The position numbers and the translations under genes are program-made. A model generated the notes under the pieces. The model searched no databases. It saw only the letters and a list, made by a program, of their open reading frames with translations, and had not been told where the DNA came from. This document shows positions 1 through 8,310 of a stretch of DNA of 64,000 nt, piece by piece. Source of the stretch: Synechococcus sp. CS-1332 (lineage in GTDB: Bacteria; Cyanobacteriota; Cyanobacteriia; PCC-6307; Cyanobiaceae); NCBI RefSeq assembly GCF_025127995.1, contig NZ_JAHLYP010000051.1:1-64000 (forward strand), read 5' to 3'. The first letter of the stretch is position 1. Every line of letters starts with the position of its first letter.

Positions 1-128
1 GCCAGCAGGGTGGGGATCATCAGCACACCGAACCAACCGACGTAGAGGCGGTTGTTGGTGGAGGTGACCCACTCACAGAACTGGTTCCACACCGAAGCGC
101 CGGAGCGCTGCTGGAGAGTGGCGGTCAT
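1..128 (-). CDS. psbA: Photosystem II D1 protein, N-terminal part (cut by window edge)
   Basis: The first 42 codons of the D1 reaction-centre protein are read on the minus strand from ATG at 128 to the window edge. The start [20 protein letters not shown] and the following segment [19 protein letters not shown] are diagnostic of cyanobacterial D1, including the beginning of the first transmembrane helix. D1 binds P680, the Mn cluster ligands and the plastoquinone QB in the thylakoid membrane; those residues lie outside the window. The region 129-336 upstream should hold its light-regulated promoter, but I cannot place the -35/-10 boxes with confidence. The neighbouring aspartoacylase-type gene fits a picocyanobacterial psbA locus. 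Confidence 0.96.
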   Translation of the reverse strand, partial: MTATLQQRSGASVWNQFCEWVTSTNNRLYVGWFGVLMIPTLL

Positions 129-336
129 GAGTGCAGAGAAGTGTGCCGTCAGGTGCAAGCGCGAGCGCGGTCACCTTTGGCGTAAGTAGTGGCGAAAAAA
201 TCGCCTGAACGGACTGTAACAGACTGTTTCGGCATGTGAGCGCCCCTTCATGAAGAAAAGCTGAGGCTCCTTCCTGGCCTGCCCCCCCTGCCGCTGCTAG
301 GAGGTGAGTGGCTCCGGTCATCTCGCCCACCCGCCG

Positions 337-699
337 ATGGTCTCGCGTTCGTCGCTCTCACCCCAACCGTGGCGTACCCCCGCCTCTCGCCTGCGCCGGC
401 TGTCCCCCGCCCTGCTGGTCCTGCCGCTGCTGGTAGGGGGTTGCCAGGGCTCGCCCAATACCGAGAGCCGCCGCATCGACCAACTTGAGCTGAAGATCCA
501 ACAGCTCGAACAGCGGCTGAACAAGCCCGACGTGCGCCCCGACACCGCCGACCCAGCCGGCAAGCCCCCAGCCGGTGTGGTCAAATCGCTGACCCTGCGC
601 ACCGACACCGAGGACGACCGGCTGCGGATCTACTGGGCTGACGGCAGCAAGACCGATCTCCCCTGCACCAAAGAACAGACCACCCTCGTTTGCGGATGA
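337..699 (+). CDS. Small predicted lipoprotein with coiled-coil segment
   Basis: A 120-residue protein starting at ATG 337; an in-frame GTG at 304 would add 11 residues. A basic N-region is followed by a hydrophobic stretch and a lipobox LPLLVGGC, so Cys36 should be lipidated. After the lipobox comes a short heptad-like segment (IDQLELKIQQLEQRLN) that could form a coiled coil, a Pro-rich linker, and a small C-terminal domain with two cysteines (PCTKEQTTLVCG). I do not recognise the family. The stop codon overlaps the next gene (ATGA), so the two are probably co-translated envelope proteins. Confidence 0.7.
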   Translation: MVSRSSLSPQPWRTPASRLRRLSPALLVLPLLVGGCQGSPNTESRRIDQLELKIQQLEQRLNKPDVRPDTADPAGKPPAGVVKSLTLRTDTEDDRLRIYWADGSKTDLPCTKEQTTLVCG

Positions 700-1097
700 C
701 CATGCCTTCGTTCCGTCTCCGGCCCCTGCTGGGCGCCCTGGCCCTGCTGCTGGCCGCCCCCCTGGCACACGTCGCCCCCGCCCGGGCCCAGATGAGCCAG
801 GAACAGGCCTTCCAGCGCGGCCGCGCCGTCAACCTGGCCCGCATGCGGGGCGAGATGATCAACGGCGGCCTGGGCGTTTACCGGCCCGCGATCTGCATGT
901 ACGAGCGCAGTGGTGGCAATTGCCTGGTGCGCTCTGACGCCGAGGGCCTGCTGTTCCGCTTCTATGGCGGAGTCCCCGGCTGGGCCCAGCTCGGCCAGCC
1001 ACCGACGGTGGAAACCGAGATCCTCATCGCCCCCGATGGTCGCAGCGTCCTGAGCGTGCTCTACAACGGTCCACCTCGGACGCAGCCAGGGGTCTGA
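696..1097 (+). CDS. Small exported protein of unknown function
   Basis: A 133-residue protein. I chose the ATG at 696 because it overlaps the preceding stop as ATGA; ATG 702 and TTG 690 are alternatives. The N-terminus is a clear Sec signal peptide with a hydrophobic core rich in Leu/Ala and a probable cleavage site after ARA. The mature part of about 100 residues holds two cysteines about nine residues apart (AICMYERSGGNC) and no motif I recognise. It forms an apparent two-gene operon with the lipoprotein before it, and its 3' end overlaps the convergent aspartoacylase gene by 37 bases. Confidence 0.7.
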   Translation: MTMPSFRLRPLLGALALLLAAPLAHVAPARAQMSQEQAFQRGRAVNLARMRGEMINGGLGVYRPAICMYERSGGNCLVRSDAEGLLFRFYGGVPGWAQLGQPPTVETEILIAPDGRSVLSVLYNGPPRTQPGV

Positions 1098-2041
1098 AGG
1101 CTCCGGGCCAGGTTTTTGAGGGCCTGGCCCCAGGCGGGCTCCACGGGCCAGGTTTCCCGGCGGGTGAGGCTGAGGGCGATGCCCTTCTCGCCATAGGCCG
1201 CCTCGTTGATGAACACGGCCCAGACGGGTCCCTCCACCTGGTCTCCCTGGGGGTGGAAAGGGATCGTGGTGCCCTCCGCAGTGAGGAAGAGGGGCTCGCC
1301 GGCGACGATCGGCCGCCAGTCACGTCCCTGGCGCTGCGGATGTACCACCGCCGCCGGGGATCCGTCGCCGTGGCGCGGCAGGTCGAGGCTGCCCAGGTGC
1401 CGGTGTACCACCAGCCGAGCAGGCTGGCGCAGAGCACCGGCCCTGGCCTCCGCCAGCACCTCCAGCGCGGCCTCCAGGGCCAGCTGGCTCTGCAGACAGA
1501 TGCTGGCCTGAATCACGCCCTGCGGCACCGGGCCCACCTCCACCACCAGCCCGCAGGGCCAGCGTTCCACCAGATAGCCGGTCTGCACCTGATCCTGCTC
1601 ATGCAGGTAGATCGGCAGCCCCAGGCGCTGCTGCATCCCTGCCGCCAGCGCCAGATCGGCCGGCCGCCGGCCGTAGACCACCAGGCTGCTGCCCATGGCG
1701 GCGGTGGTGCTGTGCAGGTCGAGGGCCACCAGGCAGGGGGCACTGCCTCCGGGCCCGTGGAGGGCCAGCAGCTCCCGGGCCCGCCGCAGTTCCCGGTCCC
1801 CCAGCGCGTCGGCGTCCAACAGGGCCGGCACGAAGCTGCGGTTGAGGTCCTGGTCCAGGTAGCGCCGGCCTGCGGCGTGGGCGGCGGGGTTACCCAGCAC
1901 CAGATCCAGGTCGAGACCATGGCGGCGCAGCAGGGCCGGGTGCTGCCGCCAGGCGTCCAGCATCCAGGGCGCGTTGCGCTCGTTGCCGTGGGTGCCCCCC
2001 ACCACCATTACCCGGCCCGCCACCATTGCCTGCTCGCTCAC
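1061..2041 (-). CDS. Aspartoacylase / succinylglutamate desuccinylase family zinc deacylase
   Basis: A 326-residue protein starting at GTG 2041 (ATG at 2026 is an alternative). The zinc-dependent carboxypeptidase-like signature is visible: VVGGTHGNE near residue 14 (His and Glu zinc ligands), LDQDLNRSF (substrate arginine region) and LDLHSTT (third zinc ligand). Family members remove acyl groups from N-acyl amino acids such as N-acetylaspartate; the true cyanobacterial substrate is not known from sequence. Length matches cyanobacterial proteins annotated as probable aspartoacylase. It runs convergent to the small exported protein and head-to-head with the GST gene, close to psbA. Confidence 0.88.
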   Translation of the reverse strand: MSEQAMVAGRVMVVGGTHGNERNAPWMLDAWRQHPALLRRHGLDLDLVLGNPAAHAAGRRYLDQDLNRSFVPALLDADALGDRELRRARELLALHGPGGSAPCLVALDLHSTTAAMGSSLVVYGRRPADLALAAGMQQRLGLPIYLHEQDQVQTGYLVERWPCGLVVEVGPVPQGVIQASICLQSQLALEAALEVLAEARAGALRQPARLVVHRHLGSLDLPRHGDGSPAAVVHPQRQGRDWRPIVAGEPLFLTAEGTTIPFHPQGDQVEGPVWAVFINEAAYGEKGIALSLTRRETWPVEPAWGQALKNLARSLQTPGCVRGGPL

Positions 2042-2088
2042 AGGGCTCCAGCCTGGCGCAGAGTCATGGCTGCAAACCGCTGATCTCC

Positions 2089-3084
2089 ATGGCCCCGCCC
2101 GCCACCTTGGTGCGCACCGCCCGGCAGCTCTGGCAGTGCCAGTGGCGGCTGCTGATGGGCGGGCTCGGTCCCGCCGACGACCAGGGCCGCTACCGCCGGC
2201 CTGCCGGGGCCTTCACCAGCCTGCCGCCGCTGCCGGAGGATGCCGCCGACCCCGGCGGCCACGTGCTGATCGTGGGCCGCAGCTGCCCGTGGGCCCACCG
2301 GGCCTGGCTCACCTGGAGCCTGCGCGGCCTGGCGCCGTCGATCGACACGGTGGTGGTGGTGCCCGATCCTGCCGCCGGCCGCTGGCGGTTCGACACGCCC
2401 TTCGTGGACTGCCAGACCCTGCTCGACCTCTACAGCCGCTGCGGTGCCGATCCCCGGGCCCGGGCCACCGTGCCGGCCCTCTATTCCCGTAGCCAGAGGC
2501 AGATTCTGGTGAACGAGAGCGCCCGCCTGATCGAGCTGCTCAACGCCTGGCCCGCGCCTGCCGAGGCTCCGGACCTGCAGCCCACGGATGATCTCCCGGC
2601 CATCGCCGCCTGGCGGGAGCGCCTGCAAGGGGATGTGAACGACGGGGTGTACCGCTGCGGCTTCGCCCGCAACCAGGCGGCCTACGACGAGGCCGAAGCG
2701 GCCCTGTTCGCCACCCTGGAGGTCCTCGAGGACAGCCTCGCCGCCCAGGGGGAGAGCGGCAGCGGCTGGCTCTGCGGCGGAGCCCACCCCAGCCTGGCGG
2801 ACGTGGTGCTGTTCCCCACCCTGATCCGGATGGAGCTGGTTTACGCCCCGCTGTTCGGCTGCAGCCGACGGCCCCTCTGGCAGCTTCCCCGGCTGTGGGA
2901 CTGGCGGCGCCGCTTCCATGGCCTGGCGGGGGTGGCCGCCACCTGCTTCCCGACGGCCTGGCGCAGCGACTACTTCGGGGCTCTGTTCCCCCTGCACCCC
3001 TCCGGCATCGTCCCGGCGGGACCGGACCTGGCCACACTGGTGGGCAACCCGCCCCCTGCCGCCCCCGGCGCCCCGACCCGATGA
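2089..3084 (+). CDS. Xi-class glutathione S-transferase (glutathionyl-hydroquinone reductase-like)
   Basis: A 331-residue protein from ATG 2089 (an upstream TTG at 2026 is unlikely). The thioredoxin-fold motif CPWAHR at residues 66-71 is the Xi-class active site; Cys66 would reduce glutathionyl-hydroquinones. The C-terminal half is the alpha-helical GST domain, with a YRCGFARNQAAYDEA segment typical of this class. Known members regenerate hydroquinones from glutathionylated adducts in the cytosol. The stop overlaps the next ATG (ATGA), starting a three-gene translationally coupled run with the DUF2301 and ABC-F genes. Confidence 0.88.
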   Translation: MAPPATLVRTARQLWQCQWRLLMGGLGPADDQGRYRRPAGAFTSLPPLPEDAADPGGHVLIVGRSCPWAHRAWLTWSLRGLAPSIDTVVVVPDPAAGRWRFDTPFVDCQTLLDLYSRCGADPRARATVPALYSRSQRQILVNESARLIELLNAWPAPAEAPDLQPTDDLPAIAAWRERLQGDVNDGVYRCGFARNQAAYDEAEAALFATLEVLEDSLAAQGESGSGWLCGGAHPSLADVVLFPTLIRMELVYAPLFGCSRRPLWQLPRLWDWRRRFHGLAGVAATCFPTAWRSDYFGALFPLHPSGIVPAGPDLATLVGNPPPAAPGAPTR

Positions 3085-3749
3085 GCAGCACCCTGGCCAC
3101 GCCGGATGGCACAGACCCCGTTTTCGAAGGGGTGTACGGCATCTTCACGATCACCGCCACCGACCGCCGCGAAGTGTTGGGCTACCGACTGGCCCTCACC
3201 GCCGTGGCCCTGGGCCAGCTGGCCCTGCTGGCCCAGTGGCGCCAGCTCGGCCCCGACCTGCTCTGGCCCTGGTTGCTGGTGATGGCGGCCGGCCTGGGCC
3301 TTGCCCTCCGCTGGATCCACATCTACCTGCGTCCCCTGCACCGGGCCCTGCAGCTGTTCTGGCTGGCCGGTTGCCTGGGCGGGCTGCTGCTCGCTCTGAA
3401 GGACGGACCGGGCCAGATGCTCCCCGCCCTGGCCCAGCAGCCCCTGTGGATCCTGGCGGTGGGGCCCTTCTTCGCTGCCCTGGCCGGGATCGGCTTCAAG
3501 GAGTTCTTCTGCTTCCAGCGCCCCGAGGCGATCGGTGTCACCCTGCTGCTGCCCCTGGCCCTGCTCGGGCGGCTGGCCGGCGTGCTGAGCCCGGCCACGA
3601 CCGCCAGCCTGCTGGCCGCAGAAGCCCTGCTGCTGCTGGTGCTCTGCCTGCGCAAGTTCCCCATGCCGGCGGCAGCCGATGTGGGCGACAAGAGCGTCTT
3701 CGCCCATCTGGAACAGCAGCGCCTGGGCCAGGGCGGCGAAACCCCATGA
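3081..3749 (+). CDS. DUF2301-type integral membrane protein
   Basis: A 222-residue, very hydrophobic protein starting at ATG 3081, overlapping the GST stop. Six or so transmembrane segments are visible (for example LALTAVALGQLALLAQW, LLWPWLLVMAAGLGLAL, LQLFWLAGCLGGLLLAL and ILAVGPFFAALAGIGF). The motif IGFKEFFCFQRPE between helices is characteristic of the DUF2301 family found in cyanobacteria and plastid-bearing algae. Function is unknown. Its own stop overlaps the ABC-F start, again as ATGA. Confidence 0.85.
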   Translation: MSSTLATPDGTDPVFEGVYGIFTITATDRREVLGYRLALTAVALGQLALLAQWRQLGPDLLWPWLLVMAAGLGLALRWIHIYLRPLHRALQLFWLAGCLGGLLLALKDGPGQMLPALAQQPLWILAVGPFFAALAGIGFKEFFCFQRPEAIGVTLLLPLALLGRLAGVLSPATTASLLAAEALLLLVLCLRKFPMPAAADVGDKSVFAHLEQQRLGQGGETP

Positions 3750-5665
3750 GCGCGATCAGCCTGGTGGGAGCCGCCAAGGACTTCGGCCTGCGCACCCTGT
3801 TCGCCGATCTCGACCTGCATGTGGGTGAACGGGACCGTCTGGGGCTGATCGGTCCCAATGGCGCCGGCAAGAGCACCCTGCTGCGGGTGCTGGCGGGCCT
3901 CGAACCGCTCGATCGGGGCGAGCGGCGCTGCCACTCCCGCACCCGGGTGGTGCTGCTCGACCAGGAGCCCCGCCTGGATCCGTCCCTGACCGTGCTGGAG
4001 CAGGTGTTCGCCGGGGATGGGGAAGCCATGGCCCTGCTGCGCGAGTACGCCGGGGTGAGCCACCAGCTGGCCAGCGGCGCCGAGGACGGCCAGCTGCTGG
4101 CCCGCCTGAGCGCTCTGCAGCACCGTATGGATGGCTGCCAGGCCTGGGACCTGGAGCGCCGCTGCCGGGAGGTGCTCGAACGCCTGGGTATCGACGCGGC
4201 CCACCAGGAGCGGACGATCGGCGAACTCTCCGGCGGCAATCGGCGCCGCGTCGCCCTGGCGGCGGCCCTTGTGGCCGAACCGGAGGTACTGCTGCTGGAT
4301 GAACCCACCAACCACCTCGACGCCGAGGGGGTGGAGTGGTTGCAGAGCTACCTGGATCGCTTCGCCGGCGCCCTGGTGCTGGTCACCCACGACCGCTACC
4401 TGCTGGATCGGGTCACTCGCCGGATCGTGGCAGTGGAGCGGGGCGAGGCCCGGCCCTACGAAGGCAACTACGGCACCTATCTGGGCCTCAAGGCGGCCGA
4501 GGAGGAGGCCGAAGCCTCCACCGCCGCCAAGCTCAAGGGGACCCTGCGGCGGGAACTGGCCTGGTTGCGCCAGGGCCCCAAGGCCCGCAGCACCAAGCAG
4601 AAGGCCCGGCTGCAACGCATCGATGCCCTGCTGGAGGCCCCCGCCCGCCAGGGGCGCACCAGCCTGGCCATGGCCGCCACCGCCCGGCGCATCGGTAAGC
4701 GGGCCATCACCGCCGAGGGGCTGGCCGTGGCCGTGGGTGATCGCACCCTGCTGCGCGACTTCAGCTACGACTTCAGCCCCGAAGACCGGGTGGGGATCAT
4801 CGGACCCAACGGGGTCGGCAAGTCCAGCCTGCTGGAGGTGATCGCCGGACGGCGCCCCCCCAGCGGCGGCCTGCTGGAGCTGGGGTCCACGGTGAAGCTG
4901 GCCTACTTCGATCAGCACAGCGACGTGCTGCTGGCCAGGGACGGCAAGCGCAAGGTGATCGAGGTGGTGCAGGAGGCCGCCAGCCGCGTACAGGTGGACG
5001 GGGTGGAGCTGACGGCCTCCCAGCTGCTGGAGCGCTTCCTGTTCCCCCCCGCCCAGCAGCACCAACCGGTGGCGAAGCTCTCCGGGGGCGAGCGGCGGCG
5101 CCTGCACCTCTGCCGGCTGCTGATCGAGGCCCCCAATGTGCTGCTGCTGGATGAACCCACCAACGACCTCGACGTGCACACCCTGAGCGTGCTGGAGGAG
5201 TTCCTCGACGATTTCCGTGGCTGTGTGGTGGTGGTCTCCCACGACCGCTGGTTCTTGGATCGCACCGTCGACCGCTTGTTCCACTTCGAAGACGGCAAGC
5301 TGGAACGCTTCGAGGGCAACTACAGCAGCTGGCTGGAGCGAGGGGCTGGGTCCCCAGTCCAAGGCATGGGCCCGAGGCGTGCGGCCGCGGCCCGGGAGCC
5401 CGCCAAGCGATCGACATCTCCAGCCCGTGTGCCAGCGGCTGGCCCGCGCCGACGCAGCTTCAAGGAGGCCAAGGAGCTGGAGCGCCTCGAAACCGAGCTG
5501 CCCCAGCTCGAACAGCAACGCCGTGAGCTGGAGCAGCACCTGGCGGCTCCCAGTGGCCCGGATTACGCCCGCCTGGAGGAACTGACCCACGATCTGGCGG
5601 CCCTGGTGGAGCGGATCCACGCGGCGGAGGAGCGCTGGCTGGTGCTGAGCGAGCTGGCCGCCTGA
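3746..5665 (+). CDS. ABC-F family ATPase (Uup/EttA-like)
   Basis: A 639-residue soluble protein with two ABC ATPase domains and no membrane segments, the ABC-F arrangement. Domain 1 has GPNGAGKST, LSGGNRRR and LLDEPTNHLD; domain 2 has GPNGVGKSS, LSGGERRR and LLDEPTNDLD. A charged linker (around residues 245-310) corresponds to the P-site tRNA interaction motif, and a Lys/Glu-rich coiled coil closes the protein (residues about 565-635), as in Uup. ABC-F proteins act on the ribosome to resolve stalled or misfolded states. Start at ATG 3746 overlaps the preceding stop. Confidence 0.93.
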   Translation: MSAISLVGAAKDFGLRTLFADLDLHVGERDRLGLIGPNGAGKSTLLRVLAGLEPLDRGERRCHSRTRVVLLDQEPRLDPSLTVLEQVFAGDGEAMALLREYAGVSHQLASGAEDGQLLARLSALQHRMDGCQAWDLERRCREVLERLGIDAAHQERTIGELSGGNRRRVALAAALVAEPEVLLLDEPTNHLDAEGVEWLQSYLDRFAGALVLVTHDRYLLDRVTRRIVAVERGEARPYEGNYGTYLGLKAAEEEAEASTAAKLKGTLRRELAWLRQGPKARSTKQKARLQRIDALLEAPARQGRTSLAMAATARRIGKRAITAEGLAVAVGDRTLLRDFSYDFSPEDRVGIIGPNGVGKSSLLEVIAGRRPPSGGLLELGSTVKLAYFDQHSDVLLARDGKRKVIEVVQEAASRVQVDGVELTASQLLERFLFPPAQQHQPVAKLSGGERRRLHLCRLLIEAPNVLLLDEPTNDLDVHTLSVLEEFLDDFRGCVVVVSHDRWFLDRTVDRLFHFEDGKLERFEGNYSSWLERGAGSPVQGMGPRRAAAAREPAKRSTSPARVPAAGPRRRSFKEAKELERLETELPQLEQQRRELEQHLAAPSGPDYARLEELTHDLAALVERIHAAEERWLVLSELAA

Positions 5666-5782
5666 GCGCCTGGGCCTTGGCCTGGGCCCTGGGTGTGCGG
5701 GAACCCACAGGAAACGGCGACGCCCCTGCCCCGACCGTATGGTGTCTGCGGTGAGTTCCGGCTCGTGAAGGCCGGTTTTTGC

Positions 5783-6001
5783 ATGAAGACGATCGACGAT
5801 CACATCGAGAAGGACAAAGTCGAGATCGAGTCGGCCAAGGCAGACGGCAATCTCGGCAAGGTGCGCCATCTCGAGGAGGAGCTCAAGGCCCTCAACGAGT
5901 ACAAGGAGCACCACCCTGAGGACAGCCACGACCCCAGCCCGCTGGAGGTCTACTGCGATCTCAACCCCGAAGCCCCCGAGTGTCGGGTCTACGACGACTG
6001 A
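5783..6001 (+). CDS. cp12: CP12 Calvin-cycle regulator, lacking the N-terminal Cys pair
   Basis: A 72-residue acidic, largely disordered protein. The C-terminus YCDLNPEAPECRVYDD is the hallmark of CP12, with the C-terminal redox Cys pair that docks on GAPDH. The central VRHLEEELKAL corresponds to the conserved helix (AWDAVEEL in canonical CP12) that contacts phosphoribulokinase. Canonical CP12 has a second Cys pair near the N-terminus; here that part contains no cysteine. CP12 assembles the dark-inactive GAPDH-CP12-PRK complex. ATG 5783 gives the usual length; an earlier in-frame ATG at 5693 would add 30 atypical residues. Confidence 0.93.
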   Translation: MKTIDDHIEKDKVEIESAKADGNLGKVRHLEEELKALNEYKEHHPEDSHDPSPLEVYCDLNPEAPECRVYDD

Positions 6002-6010
6002 GGCCCAGCG

Positions 6011-7003
6011 TCAGACGATTCCCAGCTGCTCCCAGACGGCTGACAGAAGGACGTTGAGACCCTGGGAGGCTGCGGCGGAGATCACCAGGGGGTTCTGGCC
6101 GGTGTGGGTGGCGATGGCGACCACCCGCTCCTCCAGTTCCTCGTCATCACACAGCTCCATCTTGTTGAGCACCACCAGGCGGGGGCGCTCGCTGAGTCCG
6201 TTGCCATAGGCGGCCAGCTCCTCCTCCACCACCAACAGATCCCTGAGCACGTCCTCGCCGCCGGCATCCACCAGATGCACCAGCAGTCGGGTGCGCTCGA
6301 TGTGGCGCAGGAATTCATGGCCCAGGCCGGCGCCGCGGGCGGCCCCCGCGATCAGTCCGGGGATGTCGGCAAAGACAGTGCCGTCGCCGCTTGGCCGCCG
6401 CACCACACCCAGGTTGGGCACCAGGGTGGTGAAGGGGTAGTCGGCGATCTTCGGCCGGGCGGCGGAGAGAACGGCGATCAAGGTGCTCTTGCCGGCATTG
6501 GGCAAACCGATGATTCCCACTTCGGCCAGCAGCTTGAGCTCCAGCTGCAGCTTCCATTCTTCGCCCTCCTTGCCCTCGGTGAACTTTTCCGGGGCCCGGT
6601 TGCGGTTGCTGAGGTAGTGGGCGTTGCCCAACCCGCCCCGGCCGCCGGCCGCCACCAGCAGCTCCTCGCCGGCATTGGTGAGATCGCCCAGCAGGATGCC
6701 GGTGCGGCAGTCGCGCACCTCGGTGCCGCAGGGCACCCGGATCGTCAGGGTGGAAGCGCTGGCTCCGGAGGAGCGGTTCGGGCCGCCGCGCCGGCCGTCA
6801 TCGGCGGCGAACAGACGTCGGTACTTGAAATCCAGCAGGGTCTGGAGATTGGAGTCGGCCACGAGCAGCACGTCTCCACCGCGACCCCCATCGCCACCGG
6901 ACGGCCCACCGGCGGGCACGTATTTCTCACGACGGAAGGCCACGATGCCGTCGCCGCCGCGGCCGGCGCGCACGGCTATGCGGGCCTGATCGATGAACTG
7001 CAA
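6011..7003 (-). CDS. obg: Obg/CgtA family ribosome-associated GTPase
   Basis: A 330-residue protein. The start is taken at TTG 7003, giving the canonical opening [20 protein letters not shown]; a TTG at 7099 would add 32 unrelated residues and overlap the divergent ABC gene. The Gly-rich Obg fold occupies residues 1-160 and the GTPase domain follows with GLPNAGKST (G1), DIPGLI (G3) and LNKMEL (G4). The C-terminal OCT domain seen in Bacillus is absent, as in other cyanobacteria. Obg binds the 50S subunit and links GTP level to ribosome maturation. Divergent from the MalK-like gene across about 65 bp that must hold both promoters. Confidence 0.95.
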   Translation of the reverse strand: MQFIDQARIAVRAGRGGDGIVAFRREKYVPAGGPSGGDGGRGGDVLLVADSNLQTLLDFKYRRLFAADDGRRGGPNRSSGASASTLTIRVPCGTEVRDCRTGILLGDLTNAGEELLVAAGGRGGLGNAHYLSNRNRAPEKFTEGKEGEEWKLQLELKLLAEVGIIGLPNAGKSTLIAVLSAARPKIADYPFTTLVPNLGVVRRPSGDGTVFADIPGLIAGAARGAGLGHEFLRHIERTRLLVHLVDAGGEDVLRDLLVVEEELAAYGNGLSERPRLVVLNKMELCDDEELEERVVAIATHTGQNPLVISAAASQGLNVLLSAVWEQLGIV

Positions 7004-7067
7004 GGAAGGTTTTCGGCCGGGGCTCTGATGAGGAACAACCCTAGGATCCCCCGGTTGCAGCGCTTGT

Positions 7068-8306
7068 TTGGCCGAGGTCCGCTTCCACCAGGTCGGCAAG
7101 ACCTACCCGCCCCGTCGCGGCGGCAGCCCGGTGGAGGTGCTGCGCCAGCTCGACCTGCGCATCGAAGACGGTGAATTCCTGGTGCTCGTGGGCCCGTCGG
7201 GCTGCGGCAAGAGCACCCTGCTGCGGCTGCTGGCGGGCCTGGAGGCCACCACCTCGGGCGAGATCTACGTCGGCGAGCGGCCCGTGAGCCGCCTGCGCCC
7301 CGCCCAGCGGGATGTGGCGATGGTGTTCCAGAGCTACGCCCTCTACCCCCACCTGAGCGTGGCCGACAACATCGGCTTCGGCCTGCGCCGCAGCCGCCAC
7401 CGCAGCCTGCCCCAACAGCTGCAGGACAGCTTGCACAGGGCCAGCCGCGGATTGCCGGCGGCCCTGAGGATCGCTTCTGAGCGGGAGCGCCGTATCGAAG
7501 CGCGCATCGATGAGGTGGCCGCCACCCTGGAGTTGGAGCCACTGCTGGCTCGTCGGCCCAAGGAGCTCTCCGGAGGCCAGAAGCAGCGGGTGGCGCTGGG
7601 TCGGGCCATCGCCCGCCAGCCAGCGGTGTTCCTGATGGATGAGCCCCTCAGCAACCTGGACGCCAAGCTGCGCACCGGCACCCGCACCCAGATCGTGGAG
7701 CTGCAGCGACGCCTGGGCACCACCACCCTTTACGTCACCCACGACCAGGTGGAGGCGATGACGATGGGCCACCGCATCGCCGTGCTCAACGAGGGCAGGC
7801 TGCAGCAGCTGGGCACGCCGATGCAGCTCTACCAGTGGCCCGCCAACCTGTTCGTGGCCCAGTTCATCGGCAGCCCGGCGATGAACCTGCTGCCGGTGGA
7901 GGTGGCCGGCTCCGCCCAGCTGCTGCTGGGGGGACGGCGCTTCCCGGTGGAGGGGCCGATGGCGGAGCTGCTGGGCGACTGGATCGGCCACCGGATCACC
8001 GGCGGCCTGCGTCCCGAGCACCTGCGACTGGCTCCCGCCACCAACCGCAATCTGGCGGCGGAGGTGAGCCACTGCGAGGCCCTGGGCAACGAGCAACTGG
8101 TCACCTGCCGGCTGCTGGAGGGCAGCCACCTGGTGCTGGTGCGGGCCACCCCTGACCAGAGCGTGACCGTGGGCCAGACCGTCCATCTCGACGTCGACCC
8201 CACGGGATGGCGCCTGTTCGACGGGCTCGGGTCCGCCCTGTTGCCGGCCGAGGTCACCACCCCACCGCCGCGGCAGGAACCCCAGCTGCCCGCCATCAAC
8301 CTCTGA
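7068..8306 (+). CDS. ABC transporter ATP-binding protein, MalK/UgpC/GgtA type
   Basis: A 412-residue ATPase starting at TTG 7068. Walker [11 protein letters not shown]-loop [10 protein letters not shown], signature LSGGQKQR and [11 protein letters not shown] are in order, followed by the C-terminal TOBE/OB regulatory region (residues about 240-390) that marks importers of sugars, glucosylglycerol or sn-glycerol-3-phosphate. A basic insert of roughly 35 residues lies between the Q-loop and the signature. No permease or binding protein sits beside it, so its partners must be encoded elsewhere; substrate is not decidable from the sequence. In marine and brackish picocyanobacteria such proteins often serve compatible-solute uptake. 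Confidence 0.88.
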   Translation: MAEVRFHQVGKTYPPRRGGSPVEVLRQLDLRIEDGEFLVLVGPSGCGKSTLLRLLAGLEATTSGEIYVGERPVSRLRPAQRDVAMVFQSYALYPHLSVADNIGFGLRRSRHRSLPQQLQDSLHRASRGLPAALRIASERERRIEARIDEVAATLELEPLLARRPKELSGGQKQRVALGRAIARQPAVFLMDEPLSNLDAKLRTGTRTQIVELQRRLGTTTLYVTHDQVEAMTMGHRIAVLNEGRLQQLGTPMQLYQWPANLFVAQFIGSPAMNLLPVEVAGSAQLLLGGRRFPVEGPMAELLGDWIGHRITGGLRPEHLRLAPATNRNLAAEVSHCEALGNEQLVTCRLLEGSHLVLVRATPDQSVTVGQTVHLDVDPTGWRLFDGLGSALLPAEVTTPPPRQEPQLPAINL

Positions 8307-8310
8307 GGCC

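Noticed and set aside
129-336. Specific -35/-10 assignment for psbA
   Set aside because: Several AT-rich hexamers exist but none with convincing spacing; left unassigned.
3323-5929. An 868-codon minus-strand frame opposite the ABC-F gene
   Set aside because: Low-complexity Gln/Gly/Leu translation typical of an antisense shadow; the plus strand has full ABC-F motifs.
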